A stretch of 64,000 nt of DNA, taken from positions 78,254 through 142,253 of the forward strand of contig JAACVK010000021.1 of NCBI GenBank assembly GCA_009991595.1, written 5' to 3'. The notes beneath the pieces are model-generated. The model was not told the DNA's origin. It made no database searches and saw only the letters and a program-made list of their open reading frames with translations. The translations under genes were made by a program, and so were the position numbers. Of the stretch, positions 8,423 through 17,561 are shown one piece after another. Origin of the DNA: a bacterium (GTDB lineage Bacteria > Bdellovibrionota > UBA2428). Position 1 is the stretch's first letter; each line of letters begins with the position of its first letter.

Positions 8423-9988
8423 TTAATCAAAAGTGGGATCACCATCGGACGTAGGGCCAACTCCCTCATCGCTAGCGCCGCCTTCAGAACTAGAAGGCTC
8501 TGAAGCCGCTTCATCGATTGCGCCTGCCTCAGCATCAGCTCCATCTGCTAGCGCTGCTTCTTGTGATTCAGACGTCTGTTCTACAGCCTCTTTGGCCTTC
8601 GTGGGGTCAAACTCTACCGTCTCCACATCTTCTGAATCGCCGCTATCACGAGCTTTAGATTCCTCGTCAGAGACTGCATCCGAGTCTTTTTCTGTTCTAC
8701 TTTGCACTCCATCAATTTTTGCCTTCAACGCTTTAGCTTCTGATTCTTGAAGGTCCCTTTTGGCCCTAAGTTCATCGAGCTTCTTTAAATCTTCGTCGCT
8801 AGGGTTTTCTTTGGACTCTAATTTACTAATCTCATCAGCGGTGCTTTTAATTTGACCTTGAAGAGCATCATACTCACCTTGAAAGCCTAAAGTTTCACTA
8901 TCAGATTCAGCATTAGCCTCACCGGTCAAAGTACGAGAGGCTCCGGAGGCCTTGGGCTCTCCAATATCGAATTGATAGTCAGGATTTTCAAAATCCAAGT
9001 TAGCAACATCTGCTCCAACCCCACCACTCTCCGGGAAGCTCGATCCGCCCGACCCAGCAGAGCTTCCACTTGAAGGGGAACTAGATCCACCACCGCCACT
9101 TGTAGAAGATGGAAAACCGCCACCACCAATGGGAGAATCTTGATTTGAGAAACTCTGCCCATTGCCGATTGAATCCGTTGAAGCTTGGTAAGGCGGAGCA
9201 TATCCAGTCGCAGAGGGATTGTAAGCCAAATTCATTGGAGCAGAACTATTGTCAGGCCCAGAACACCCACCAGCTTTTGCTCTTTCGGCAAAAATGGCAT
9301 GGGCAGGAACCCCTCCGGAACCAGATCCATTCTTATTTACATAAAAAGTCTCGTAATTCTTTCCGTTTGAAGAAAGTGGAATGTCAATGTAGTCATTACC
9401 AGCTTTTTTTCTATTGCTAGCAACATCTGCGGAAGCATTATCAGTAGAAAACCCGGTAATGTTGGATCCTGCAATAACATTGCGAAGCGCTCTCTCGAAC
9501 ATCGAAGGATTCCGAGCTGGAGAATTTAGCTTGCTAAGTGTGGCATGGGGATAATAATTGTTCGTCAGAGTTTGCCTTAAGGGCTTGCCAGTTGCCATCG
9601 CTCTATTGAACACAGTTTCCATATATCCTTGCACGGCCATCTCACTAGAGGTTCCTACTTCGGCTTGAGTAGAAGCATAAAGAAGAGCCACCAAGCCCGG
9701 GTCATTAGCAGTTTCACCACTAAACCAATCCCGCCTTGAAGACATTTGACCGTTTTTTGTTGGAACAACTCTCGCGCCACAGCGTTTACAAAAAGCTTCT
9801 GCGCTCAGAGCCTGGGCAGATGTTTGACAATCTAGCTCGCTAGAAATGCTAGGAGCCATCGCCTCTGAAGCCCCCTGACCGTTCATAACATGGGGAGCGA
9901 CCACAGCAAAAGAAACGTTTTCAATAAACACGCTCACGAAGAGAATCATAGAAAAGCGGATAGCAAAATTTTGCCAAATAGCGACCAT
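8423..9988 (-). CDS. Exported SleB-like cell-wall hydrolase with low-complexity acidic tail
   Basis: 521 residues. A signal peptide or N-terminal TM (about 10-30) is followed by a Cys-containing stretch (FCKRCGARVV). A domain at about 90-240 has LLYASTQAEVGTSSEMAVQG and then METVFNRAMATGKPLRQTL. This resembles the SleB/CwlJ hydrolase fold, where a Glu in a Y-x-E-A-x-G-E-like helix and a following V-x-NR motif mark the lytic site; here the E of QAEVG is the candidate. A Gly/Ser/Pro-rich linker (about 270-330), a coiled coil (about 375-440) and a highly acidic Ser/Glu/Asp tail follow. A peptidoglycan-cleaving role is inferred. Four TTAAC-type half-sites at 11-bp spacing lie just upstream (10022-10059). 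Confidence 0.6.
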   Translation of the reverse strand: MVAIWQNFAIRFSMILFVSVFIENVSFAVVAPHVMNGQGASEAMAPSISSELDCQTSAQALSAEAFCKRCGARVVPTKNGQMSSRRDWFSGETANDPGLVALLYASTQAEVGTSSEMAVQGYMETVFNRAMATGKPLRQTLTNNYYPHATLSKLNSPARNPSMFERALRNVIAGSNITGFSTDNASADVASNRKKAGNDYIDIPLSSNGKNYETFYVNKNGSGSGGVPAHAIFAERAKAGGCSGPDNSSAPMNLAYNPSATGYAPPYQASTDSIGNGQSFSNQDSPIGGGGFPSSTSGGGGSSSPSSGSSAGSGGSSFPESGGVGADVANLDFENPDYQFDIGEPKASGASRTLTGEANAESDSETLGFQGEYDALQGQIKSTADEISKLESKENPSDEDLKKLDELRAKRDLQESEAKALKAKIDGVQSRTEKDSDAVSDEESKARDSGDSEDVETVEFDPTKAKEAVEQTSESQEAALADGADAEAGAIDEAASEPSSSEGGASDEGVGPTSDGDPTFD

Positions 9989-10021
9989 AATTAAAGACTA
10001 ACCCGCTTAATAAAATTTAAC

Positions 10022-10059
10022 GTTAAATCTCAGTTAAGATAAATTTAAAGTTGGGTTAA
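10022..10059 (-). promoter_or_regulatory. Array of four TTAAC-like half-sites at 11-bp spacing
   Basis: On the plus strand GTTAA occurs at 10022, 10033 and 10055, with TTTAA at 10044, so four half-sites are exactly 11 bp apart. Read on the minus strand they are TTAAC-type repeats pointing towards the wall-hydrolase gene whose ATG is at 9988. Direct repeats with one-turn spacing are the hallmark of OmpR/PhoB-family operators; CtrA (TTAA-N7-TTAA) and Bacillus PhoP (TTAACA repeats) are named examples. Which regulator binds here is unknown. Confidence 0.6.
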
Positions 10060-10113
10060 GGAGTCTAGTGCCACCCCCATTCCACCTGCCACTTCAAAAC
10101 CAATATCTTCCAC

Positions 10114-10878
10114 CTATTTCAAAAGAGCGCCCAAATCATCGAAGCCGTTGTCAATGGCAATTTCGTAGGCCGTCTGACCTCTTAAGTTTTTGAGCCCCTT
10201 TACTGCTCCAGAAGACAACAACAGACGGGCAATATCGGAGTTCCCTACTTGAGCGCAAATCATGAGTGAAGTCAGCTGTCCTCTTCTAATTTGAAAATTA
10301 GGGTTCGCATTCAAAGTCAGAAGCAAAGACACTGTTTCCAAAGACTGATCAGAAACCGACAGAATCAAGGCTGTCTTTCCAGTTTCATTTTCTTGATCAA
10401 CATCAAAGTTTAACTCCTTAATACAATAGCGAACAATCCCTACCTTCCGCTGAGATACCGCCATAAAGAAAGACTGAGAAACTTCTTCCGAACTTGGGTC
10501 GGTCCCATTGAGAAGATGAAGCACTAATAGGCTGTTCTTTCTTTCAGCTAAATCCAATGGAGTTAGATTCTGCAAATTTCTAAGAGTAGCATTCGCGCGC
10601 TCTTCAAGCAGAAAGTGGACAATCTCGAGTTGGTCCCACTCAATGGCCTCGTGTAACAGCGTATTCCCGCCATCATTCAATTGATTAATATCTACACCCC
10701 GCGCGAGCAACGAGTCCAAAAGCTCTAAATCTCCCACACGGATCGCATTAAAGGCTTCTTCCTCAGCTGTTAAAGAAAATCGATTTGAAGAAGAGGCACC
10801 GTCGCTACCCTCGTTCAAATTGAAATTGGTGCAAGCCATACAAGATAAAAGCAAAAGTCCACACAAAAACTTTGTCAT
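10114..10878 (-). CDS. Ankyrin-repeat lipoprotein
   Basis: 254 residues from ATG 10878, which has GAGGAG about 8 nt upstream. The N terminus MTKFLCGLLLLSCMACTNF is a lipoprotein signal with two candidate lipobox cysteines (LLSC or CMAC). Residues about 40-254 form ankyrin repeats, for example DGGNTLLHEAIEWDQLEIVHF, NLTPLDLAE, NETGKTALILSVSDQ and LRGQTAYEIAIDNGFDDLGA. Ankyrin repeats bind partner proteins; the partner is unknown. A 16-bp hairpin lies directly before the ribosome site. It follows the beta-helix gene of the TonB operon on the same strand, so it may be reached by readthrough. Confidence 0.8.
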   Translation of the reverse strand: MTKFLCGLLLLSCMACTNFNLNEGSDGASSSNRFSLTAEEEAFNAIRVGDLELLDSLLARGVDINQLNDGGNTLLHEAIEWDQLEIVHFLLEERANATLRNLQNLTPLDLAERKNSLLVLHLLNGTDPSSEEVSQSFFMAVSQRKVGIVRYCIKELNFDVDQENETGKTALILSVSDQSLETVSLLLTLNANPNFQIRRGQLTSLMICAQVGNSDIARLLLSSGAVKGLKNLRGQTAYEIAIDNGFDDLGALLK

Positions 10879-10897
10879 TAATCGTAACTCCTCAACG

Positions 10898-10938
10898 AAG
10901 CATAGCAGGACCTCCAAAAGGAAGGTCCTGCTATGCTT
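10898..10938. terminator. 16-bp perfect hairpin between beta-helix and ankyrin genes
   Basis: Arms at 10898-10913 and 10923-10938 are perfectly complementary (AAGCATAGCAGGACCT), with a 9-nt loop. On the minus strand it follows the stop of the beta-helix gene (10963) and ends about 8 nt before the GAGGAG of the ankyrin lipoprotein. No T-run follows, so it may be an mRNA-stabilising or attenuating hairpin rather than a classical terminator. Confidence 0.6.
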
Positions 10939-10962
10939 ACAAAATAAAGCAACTTTAAAGGC

Positions 10963-12246
10963 TTAGTTCTTTGCTTCAGTCGTCCAACCTTTGGTCCAAT
11001 CTTTATCAGAAGATTTAATTGCACCTACAAAGTTTACTTCCTCAAAAAACAAGTCGTCGAAGATCTCGCCCGGCATTTCTACAGGGTCTAACGCTGGAGA
11101 CTTCTCAGATGGAACAAGATCTTTGAGCATTGGATTAGCCATTCTATTGCCTTTTCTAGCAAGAAAATCACCTTCCAAGTCAAAACTTGAAGAAAAATTC
11201 ACACCACAATTAATGATGTTATTTTGAAAATCAATTCCATCAAGATCGCCTGCATCTTGAACTGAGATACAAGCCTTTTTAAAACCAGTCACAATGCTAT
11301 TGTAAATTTTTGCACCGGTACCTGCTCGTAGCAACATTCCATCCCCACCTTTTAAAGCAGCACCAGACTGGCCTACCAAAGTTACGTTTGAAATAGTTGG
11401 TTGTGATCTTGGAGTAGCTCCGTGGTTCTTACCAAGGTTATCAGCTTCTATCCCATTGTTTCCTTGATCATCATATTGCTTAATAACAACAAATTGAGCT
11501 TTCCCCTTCCAACCACTGGTCCAATCCAAAGAGTCATCCTTATTTCCAGTCAAATAAACATACTTAACATTAACTGTGCCACCAAAGAATTCGACACCAT
11601 CGTCAGCATTCATATGAACTTGGATGTATTCAACTTTAGTTCCAGATCCAACACCCTGAAAGGCAATGCCGTTCAACTCATTTTCAGGGGTGATTTCATA
11701 GCCAGCAAATTCAACTACAACGTAGCGAAGGACTCCGCTATTATCATTCGCTTGATTCCCGCCGTACACCCCAGTGCCACCTTCACCTTCAGCTTCACAA
11801 ATTCCAGCACCCTCAGGGCAACTATTGATTGGAGCATTTCCGTTAATAATTAGACCACCCCAGCTTCCCCGAGTGCGCCCACTTTGCTTAGCAGTAGTCA
11901 TCACAATTGGTTTCTGTTTTGTTCCATTGGCATTAATTTTAGAGCCGCGAGTGATCACCAGGAAGTCACGTCCAGATTCTCCCATAACCTTGGTGCCCGC
12001 TTGAATCGTTAGAGTTGAATTGTTTTTATTATCGTTACCAATAAAAACTCCGCCTTGAAGAACGTAAACATTGTTTGAACTTAGAACTAGGTCTTGAGTG
12101 TAACGACCCTTCAAAGCACATGCCAACTTCCCGTCAACATTTCCTACCTTCTCAGTTCCTGCGGGACAGGCAGCATGAGCGGCAGCGCCATAAGCTAAAG
12201 CTGTAACAGCTAAAACTGAATTTAGTAATTTTTTAGATTCGATCAT
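10963..12246 (-). CDS. Secreted parallel beta-helix protein, partner of TonB receptor
   Basis: 427 residues from ATG 12246, chosen because a perfect AAGGAGG lies 6 nt upstream. The signal peptide is MIESKKLLNSVLAVTALAYG, then AAAHA. The mature protein has a Cys pair near the N terminus and then beta-helix-type stretches: GSWGGLIINGNAPINS, ENELNGIAFQGVGSGTKVEY, DDGVEFFGGTVNVKYVYL and DDSLDWTSGWKG. Proteins with these motifs are often encoded beside TonB-dependent receptors and carry uninformative names; their biochemical role is not known to me. Position directly after the receptor gene suggests a surface or periplasmic substrate-binding or processing partner. A candidate hairpin follows the gene. 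Confidence 0.7.
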   Translation of the reverse strand: MIESKKLLNSVLAVTALAYGAAAHAACPAGTEKVGNVDGKLACALKGRYTQDLVLSSNNVYVLQGGVFIGNDNKNNSTLTIQAGTKVMGESGRDFLVITRGSKINANGTKQKPIVMTTAKQSGRTRGSWGGLIINGNAPINSCPEGAGICEAEGEGGTGVYGGNQANDNSGVLRYVVVEFAGYEITPENELNGIAFQGVGSGTKVEYIQVHMNADDGVEFFGGTVNVKYVYLTGNKDDSLDWTSGWKGKAQFVVIKQYDDQGNNGIEADNLGKNHGATPRSQPTISNVTLVGQSGAALKGGDGMLLRAGTGAKIYNSIVTGFKKACISVQDAGDLDGIDFQNNIINCGVNFSSSFDLEGDFLARKGNRMANPMLKDLVPSEKSPALDPVEMPGEIFDDLFFEEVNFVGAIKSSDKDWTKGWTTEAKN

Positions 12247-12381
12247 TTGATTCCTCCTTAAGAAATTCAAGCTACAGAGTTGGTCTCTGCGACTGAAGCC
12301 AGTCCTATAAACCCCACTAAGAAGAGTCGAAATAGAAAACGATTTGAATAACTTTGTAGAACGCGTTGTGTAGAAGAAGGT

Positions 12382-15300
12382 TTAAAACTTTAAAGAGTAG
12401 CCCATGGAGACTTCTAAGCCAGATCTACTCTCATAGGTAGTCTCTTCTCCCTGAACAATCTTCACTCTTTGATTCAACAAGTTCTTTAATTTGAATTTAA
12501 TTAGACTACGTTTAGACAACTTCAAACCGCTCACAAAATCCAATTGATGAAATGGCCGCTCATAGCTATCTGGAGCACCTAACACTCCCACTCTAGCAAT
12601 CCGTTTCCCAAAAACGTTGTATACGAAGGCAGCTGTGTAGGCCTGAGAAGGAGATTCATATTCGAAAGTTGCGTTAATTAGATAAGGAGATTGTCCTTGC
12701 AGAGGTCGCTTCTCGTTTGTTTGAACACCAACCGAAGAAGGATCTAAAGTTATCTCTGAGAAAATATAAGAATAATTACCCGAAAATGCAAAGGACCTGC
12801 CCCAATAACCCAAAAAAGCAAAATCCTTTCTCAGCTCAAACTCAATCCCTAAATTCTTAGCTTCTTGGGCGTTCTCGTAGCTCATTACGACTTCTGTGCT
12901 TGGCTTAAAAACAACCTCAATAGGCTTTTCGAATTCCTTATAAAAGACTCCGAACGAAATCAGCTGACGTCTAGCAAAAAACCATTCCACTCGCGCGTCA
13001 TAATTATCAATGATCGTCGCTTTCAGCTGAGAATTCCCAACTGTTTCAATATCATTTTCATCATCAGTGGAAGCAGCCGTTGATAACTCTCGAAAGTCAG
13101 GGCGTGACAACGTTCTTGAGGCACTTGCACGTAGGAAAAAATCTCCTACGAAGTTCCAACTAAGAGCACTCGCCGGTAAGCCGTGTCTAGTGATCAAGGA
13201 AGCTCTAGTAGGAGCATTGTCAGGGTTAAAAAGCTCATAAGTTAGAACCTCTTGCTCAGACTCTTCATAACGAAGTCCACCCATAAGGCTAAATCGATCT
13301 GTAAAATTCAACTCCAACATTCCATACAATGCATCCAAACGTTGATCGGCCGAGTACGAGTCCGTTGCCCGAGTAGACTCTTGGATTTGAAACCCATCAG
13401 GAGCAATATTCTCAGGTTGTAAGATATCTTCTAAAGGGTTGCGGGTTAAAGAGGGGTCCACATTGGTTCTACGATCGACGAATGAGAATCGTCTTAAAAC
13501 AGAAGATCTATTGCGATTAGTAAAAGCCGTCCCCGTCTTGAAAGTAGAACTAAACCAACTACTCCACAAAATCGGTAGGGTAACATCAACGCCAAAGTCA
13601 TCGTTTCGATCTCTTAGCTCACTCCAGATACGTTGATTGCCATCGGTTCTAGTGGAAAAAACCCACTCGTCATTTTCAAGATCATAACGATACTCTCTCT
13701 TGTCTGGCTCTTCTCTATTGGCTACGGCCACCATGTAACGCCAATTAAGAGTTAGATTGTTTAAATAAGAAAAGGTATTCGCTCCCTTGACTTGAACCCC
13801 TTTCATTTCCCGCTCCTCCCAAGTCAACATTGTTTGTCTTGTTTGGGAGTCAATGTCTTGAGTGTACCCCTCTCGGAGTTCCGTGGTGTTCTGGGTTTTT
13901 CTCGTGATAAAAGCGAAAGCATCAACTTTATGTTTTCGATACAACTCAATTCCGGTTGATAAGGACGCATTAAGATCAATCTCATTGTCAGACCCATTGT
14001 AGGTGTAATCATTTGTTTCTGTAAGTTCGCCATCGGATCCAACTGTGTAATCTATCCTTCTTCGCTTAATTTTATCCCAAGAGTTTTCATAACCCAAACT
14101 AGAAAGAAATCCAGCTTTGATGTTCTTAGATCTAAAACTAGTTCCACCGTTCACCGACATTCCTGCGCCAGGTGGCAATACTTTTTTTTGTGTTCCATAA
14201 TTGGAGCTGAACGCCTCTCCCAATTTCTCTAAGTCTTCACCAGAAAAGCCCTTATCATAGACTGAATTGTTCTCGCGCAGTTCTCGATTGCCACTGATAG
14301 CCTCATCCACCGTATCGGGCAACTGACGGCTACCATCATCAAAACCAAGAAAATCCCACTTTCCACCTTTATGCCGATCAACTTCATCAACAACGTCACC
14401 AACTACCCCATTTGCGGAGACCCCGGCTTCAAACTGAAAAGCATCCGGCAATCCCTTCGTTCTTACCTGAATGGAACCACCACCAAATTCGCCAGGCAGG
14501 TCTGGGGAATAACTCTTTTGAATGGATATACTTTCAACAATCGAAGTGGGAAACAGATCCAATGGAACAACTCGTCTCCTTGGGTCAGGACTTGGTAGGC
14601 CTGCGCCATTAAGAAGAGTGCTAGAATAGCGTTCGCCTAGACCACGAACGTAGATGAACTTCCCACCAACAAGGCTCAATCCAGTAACCCTTCTCAAAGC
14701 TGAAGCTGCGTTAGAATCCCCAGATTTTGAAAACTGCTCTGCCCCTATTGAGTCCGACACTTGATTATTTCCTCTTCTCTCATCGAGCAGTGCCTCTAGC
14801 GAGCCTTTAAGCTTTGGAGCCGCAACAAGAACTTCCCCCATATCAATTGCTTTTGGAGATAATTTTACGAGAACGGGAGTTTCAAATCCAGGTCGAATAT
14901 CAACCTCGGGTACACTTTGAAAGCTATAGTCAGCATGCAAAACATAGAGGTTGACCTTTCCAGCAACAAGACTGCCTTCAAATAGACCCTCCTCATCTGT
15001 GACAAGTGCTTCCTCCCTGCCTTGAATGTAGACCTTTGCATTGGCAATCGATCGCCCACTTTCAAAGGAAGTGATTCGACCAGAAAGCCTCCCCTGCTCT
15101 TTAGAGTCGGCAACTCCAGCCTGAGACACTCTCAGTTGTGGAGGAGAAAAAACCTCGACCCTAAACCTGTCCTCTATAGAGTCGTAAAAAATAAAATGTC
15201 TTAGATAGTGACCTGAAAGAATATCTACTTCAAATTCGAAAGTCTTCTTATTCCAATCAATTTTCACCTTCTTTTGGCCAACTCCAGCAGGATCAAAGTA

Positions 15301-15456
15301 AACTGAGTAAAGTTGGTCGCTACTTTTACGGGCACTATCAAGATCAACTTTAAAGTCGTTCTGCGGGTAGCCATCTTTAAAAAGAAGTACTTCATATAAA
15401 GAGGAGCCAAAGACATGCATTGAAAACAAAGTAAACAAAAAAACTAATCGTAACAT
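12382..15456 (-). CDS. TonB-dependent receptor with carboxypeptidase-regulatory-like domain
   Basis: 1024 residues from ATG 15456 (signal peptide MLRLVFLFTLFSMHVFGSS). A TTG 21 nt further upstream is possible but less natural. After an N-terminal beta region comes a CarboxypepD_reg-like domain (about 115-205; GRLSGRITSFESGRSIANA). The plug follows (about 210-345; VRGLGERYSSTLLNGAGLP, PGEFGGGSIQVRTKG), and then a 22-strand-type barrel ends in YSLKF with the terminal aromatic residue expected for outer-membrane insertion. The transported substrate cannot be told from sequence. It overlaps the TPR gene upstream by 13 nt and belongs to the TtpC-ExbBD-TonB operon, which should energise it. Confidence 0.92.
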   Translation of the reverse strand: MLRLVFLFTLFSMHVFGSSLYEVLLFKDGYPQNDFKVDLDSARKSSDQLYSVYFDPAGVGQKKVKIDWNKKTFEFEVDILSGHYLRHFIFYDSIEDRFRVEVFSPPQLRVSQAGVADSKEQGRLSGRITSFESGRSIANAKVYIQGREEALVTDEEGLFEGSLVAGKVNLYVLHADYSFQSVPEVDIRPGFETPVLVKLSPKAIDMGEVLVAAPKLKGSLEALLDERRGNNQVSDSIGAEQFSKSGDSNAASALRRVTGLSLVGGKFIYVRGLGERYSSTLLNGAGLPSPDPRRRVVPLDLFPTSIVESISIQKSYSPDLPGEFGGGSIQVRTKGLPDAFQFEAGVSANGVVGDVVDEVDRHKGGKWDFLGFDDGSRQLPDTVDEAISGNRELRENNSVYDKGFSGEDLEKLGEAFSSNYGTQKKVLPPGAGMSVNGGTSFRSKNIKAGFLSSLGYENSWDKIKRRRIDYTVGSDGELTETNDYTYNGSDNEIDLNASLSTGIELYRKHKVDAFAFITRKTQNTTELREGYTQDIDSQTRQTMLTWEEREMKGVQVKGANTFSYLNNLTLNWRYMVAVANREEPDKREYRYDLENDEWVFSTRTDGNQRIWSELRDRNDDFGVDVTLPILWSSWFSSTFKTGTAFTNRNRSSVLRRFSFVDRRTNVDPSLTRNPLEDILQPENIAPDGFQIQESTRATDSYSADQRLDALYGMLELNFTDRFSLMGGLRYEESEQEVLTYELFNPDNAPTRASLITRHGLPASALSWNFVGDFFLRASASRTLSRPDFRELSTAASTDDENDIETVGNSQLKATIIDNYDARVEWFFARRQLISFGVFYKEFEKPIEVVFKPSTEVVMSYENAQEAKNLGIEFELRKDFAFLGYWGRSFAFSGNYSYIFSEITLDPSSVGVQTNEKRPLQGQSPYLINATFEYESPSQAYTAAFVYNVFGKRIARVGVLGAPDSYERPFHQLDFVSGLKLSKRSLIKFKLKNLLNQRVKIVQGEETTYESRSGLEVSMGYSLKF

Positions 15457-16562
15457 TGGGGTAATCCCGCACGGCAAACTTCGACAAACTCTCTCAACTG
15501 AGCAACCCGATAGAGCATCTTTGAGTCCTGAATTTGAGACAACTGCCGATCAGCTTCGACGAACTTTCCTGATTTCAGATGCGAAAAAGCCAATGCAAAC
15601 CGAAGTTCAGCGTTCTCCAGTACTCCATAGGACTTAAGCTGTGGAGCTAACGCACTCAACGAGCTGTATTGTCGAAGCATCATCTTATTGGCAATCGCGT
15701 CTTCCAGCTTCTCATTGTAGTTTTCAATTCTGGAATTCCAAAACTCTGCACTGATTGGGCGATTCGTATACTTGAAGTACTCCGACACCTTCTTGCTAAA
15801 CTTGGGTGATAGAGCCGCCAAATCGCTAAGGGGTAAAGAAACACCAAAACTAGAGGCTTGAGCCAAATAGTTCTTAGTTAAAGCACCCTTCACTTTGATC
15901 GAAGTTGAAAATTTAAGATTTGAGGCCTCTAAGATGATCGCTTTAACTCGCCTAAATTTATCACCCTCTGCCATAGACAAGAGTCTTAAAACGCTAAACT
16001 CATCGACCGCGAAGAGAACAGCTCCGAGGCTTTCCTGTTTGAACAAATCAGACAACTCCAACTTAGCGGCCAACAGAGCTCGCAAGTAAAAAAAATTAAA
16101 GCTAGGCTTGAGGTTCTCGATCATCCAAGCCCTCATTGCCCATGCCGCCTGTAATTCATCATTTTGAATTAAACATCGAAAAGAAAAAAGAGCACTTTCT
16201 TGTCTAGAGACATCCTTTGAATGTTCCTTCAATTTGGAGCAAAGAGATTCAAAATCACCCATCTCCTCCAAACTTGAAAACAGAAGCAAGAGGGCTTCGC
16301 TGGAAAGCCTCTCCTCTAAAGACAAAACAGCATCAGCCTTGGCCTGGGTGAAGTTTCTTTTATGAAAAGCCAAGGAAGAGCGAACTCGGTAAAATCGAGC
16401 CCGCTCAACATAAGGAGAGTCTAAATCAACCAATCTTAACTCGGATTCAGATTCACCAATTCGCCCCTTTTTCAAAAGGGCATCAGCCGCTCCTAAATGA
16501 TCAAACCCGGGCATTGCCCTCAAATGAAAGACAAGCAAAAGAAAAGCAATGAACAATCTCAC
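15444..16562 (-). CDS. TPR-like periplasmic protein of TonB operon
   Basis: 372 residues from GTG 16562, whose GTGA overlaps the stop of tonB. A short signal peptide (VRLFIAFLLLVFHLRA) precedes helical repeats such as FDHLGAADALLKKGRIGES, RVRSSLAFHKRNFTQAKAD and ALAFSHLKSGKFVEADRQL, typical of degenerate TPR. In Vibrio-type TonB2 clusters a TPR protein regularly follows tonB, so the position agrees with an accessory role in coupling. Exact function is unknown. Confidence 0.75.
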   Translation of the reverse strand: MRLFIAFLLLVFHLRAMPGFDHLGAADALLKKGRIGESESELRLVDLDSPYVERARFYRVRSSLAFHKRNFTQAKADAVLSLEERLSSEALLLLFSSLEEMGDFESLCSKLKEHSKDVSRQESALFSFRCLIQNDELQAAWAMRAWMIENLKPSFNFFYLRALLAAKLELSDLFKQESLGAVLFAVDEFSVLRLLSMAEGDKFRRVKAIILEASNLKFSTSIKVKGALTKNYLAQASSFGVSLPLSDLAALSPKFSKKVSEYFKYTNRPISAEFWNSRIENYNEKLEDAIANKMMLRQYSSLSALAPQLKSYGVLENAELRFALAFSHLKSGKFVEADRQLSQIQDSKMLYRVAQLREFVEVCRAGLPQCYD

Positions 16563-17146
16563 TGCAGACTGAACCTTATTGTTTTCTGAGCCCAAACTTC
16601 TACATTTTTTCCAGCTTTCTTCGCTGGAAAAAATGACCACTGCCTTACAGCCTCTACTGCACTATCATCAAAAACCCCAGGAGGAATTGCCTCTAGGACT
16701 TGTGCACTCTTCACGCTCCCATTCTCATCAATAAGAAGATTTAAAACAACATGCCCCTCCACCCCTTTTTTCTTAGCGGCAGCGGGGTAGCGAGCTTCAA
16801 TCACTCTTTTCTGATTAGGAGCTGACTCTAAGCCCAGAGATTTTAATGAATCATCTTCAGAGTCTTCTAAAAGGCCATCGAATACCGACAAATCAAAACT
16901 TGATGACCCCAACGAGCTCAGCCCTGACAACAAAGATTGCATAGCTTTAGGTTTAGATCTTGGCTTCCTTTGCTTTGTGATCTTTGGACTTTTAGAGAGC
17001 TTTTTTACAGAATCTATTTTAACTCCGGAAGAAACCGTTCTGCGCACTGCCGGAGCAATAAGGAAGTTAAGAGAGAATAAGAAGCTTAAAATACAAAGAC
17101 TACCGATAACAGAAACAAGCAAGCTTTTACGTCTGGTTTCTTTCAA
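16559..17146 (-). CDS. tonB: TonB family energy transducer
   Basis: 195 residues from TTG 17146, chosen because a GGTGGGGGA stretch precedes it by about 7 nt. An ATG at 17191 would add 15 residues and overlap exbD by 41 nt. One N-terminal TM helix (SLLVSVIGSLCILSFLFSLN) is followed by a short basic Lys/Ser/Pro segment instead of a long proline-rich spacer, and a C-terminal TonB domain (VIEARYPAAAKKKGVEGHVV ... AVEAVRQWSFFPAKKAGK). The short spacer is like TonB2 proteins that work with TtpC. It links the ExbB/ExbD proton channel to the TonB box of the receptor. Confidence 0.9.
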   Translation of the reverse strand: MKETRRKSLLVSVIGSLCILSFLFSLNFLIAPAVRRTVSSGVKIDSVKKLSKSPKITKQRKPRSKPKAMQSLLSGLSSLGSSSFDLSVFDGLLEDSEDDSLKSLGLESAPNQKRVIEARYPAAAKKKGVEGHVVLNLLIDENGSVKSAQVLEAIPPGVFDDSAVEAVRQWSFFPAKKAGKNVEVWAQKTIRFSLQ

Positions 17147-17150
17147 GTAG

Positions 17151-17561
17151 CTATCCCCCACCCGCCTCTTGCTCGGTGGCAACACCAACATCCTCGGCTC
17201 CCGCTAAACGAGCTTGATCCACAACCTGGACCAAAGTGGAAGCTTGCACACTTTCGTCGGTGACAACCAATACAGATTTAGTATTCTGAGATCGGAGCAT
17301 CTCTCGAAGCTTCCCTTGAAGACTCCAAGTCCTAACCGGAAAGTCATCCACATAAACCATTTGCTTGGAGTCAATAAAAATACGAAGGGATTTGGAACTC
17401 GCTTTAGTAGAGGACTGAGCACCTGGTCGCTTCAGTTCTAAGCTCATGTCCTTCACGAAGGTGCTCGTAACCATAAAAAAGATGAGGAGAATGAAAACCA
17501 TATCTATTAGTGGAGACATATCAACATCAAAACTAGTCTCACCAGACTTTCTACGGCTCAT
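17151..17561 (-). CDS. exbD: ExbD/TolR family proton-channel subunit
   Basis: 136 residues. Start ATG 17561 has GGGAG 6 nt upstream and overlaps the end of exbB by 11 nt. The single TM helix contains MSPLIDMVFILLIFFMVTST, with the essential membrane Asp in PLID. A periplasmic domain of about 95 residues follows (LVVTDESVQASTLVQVVDQA). It forms the proton-driven motor with ExbB for the TonB system. Confidence 0.93.
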   Translation of the reverse strand: MSRRKSGETSFDVDMSPLIDMVFILLIFFMVTSTFVKDMSLELKRPGAQSSTKASSKSLRIFIDSKQMVYVDDFPVRTWSLQGKLREMLRSQNTKSVLVVTDESVQASTLVQVVDQARLAGAEDVGVATEQEAGGG

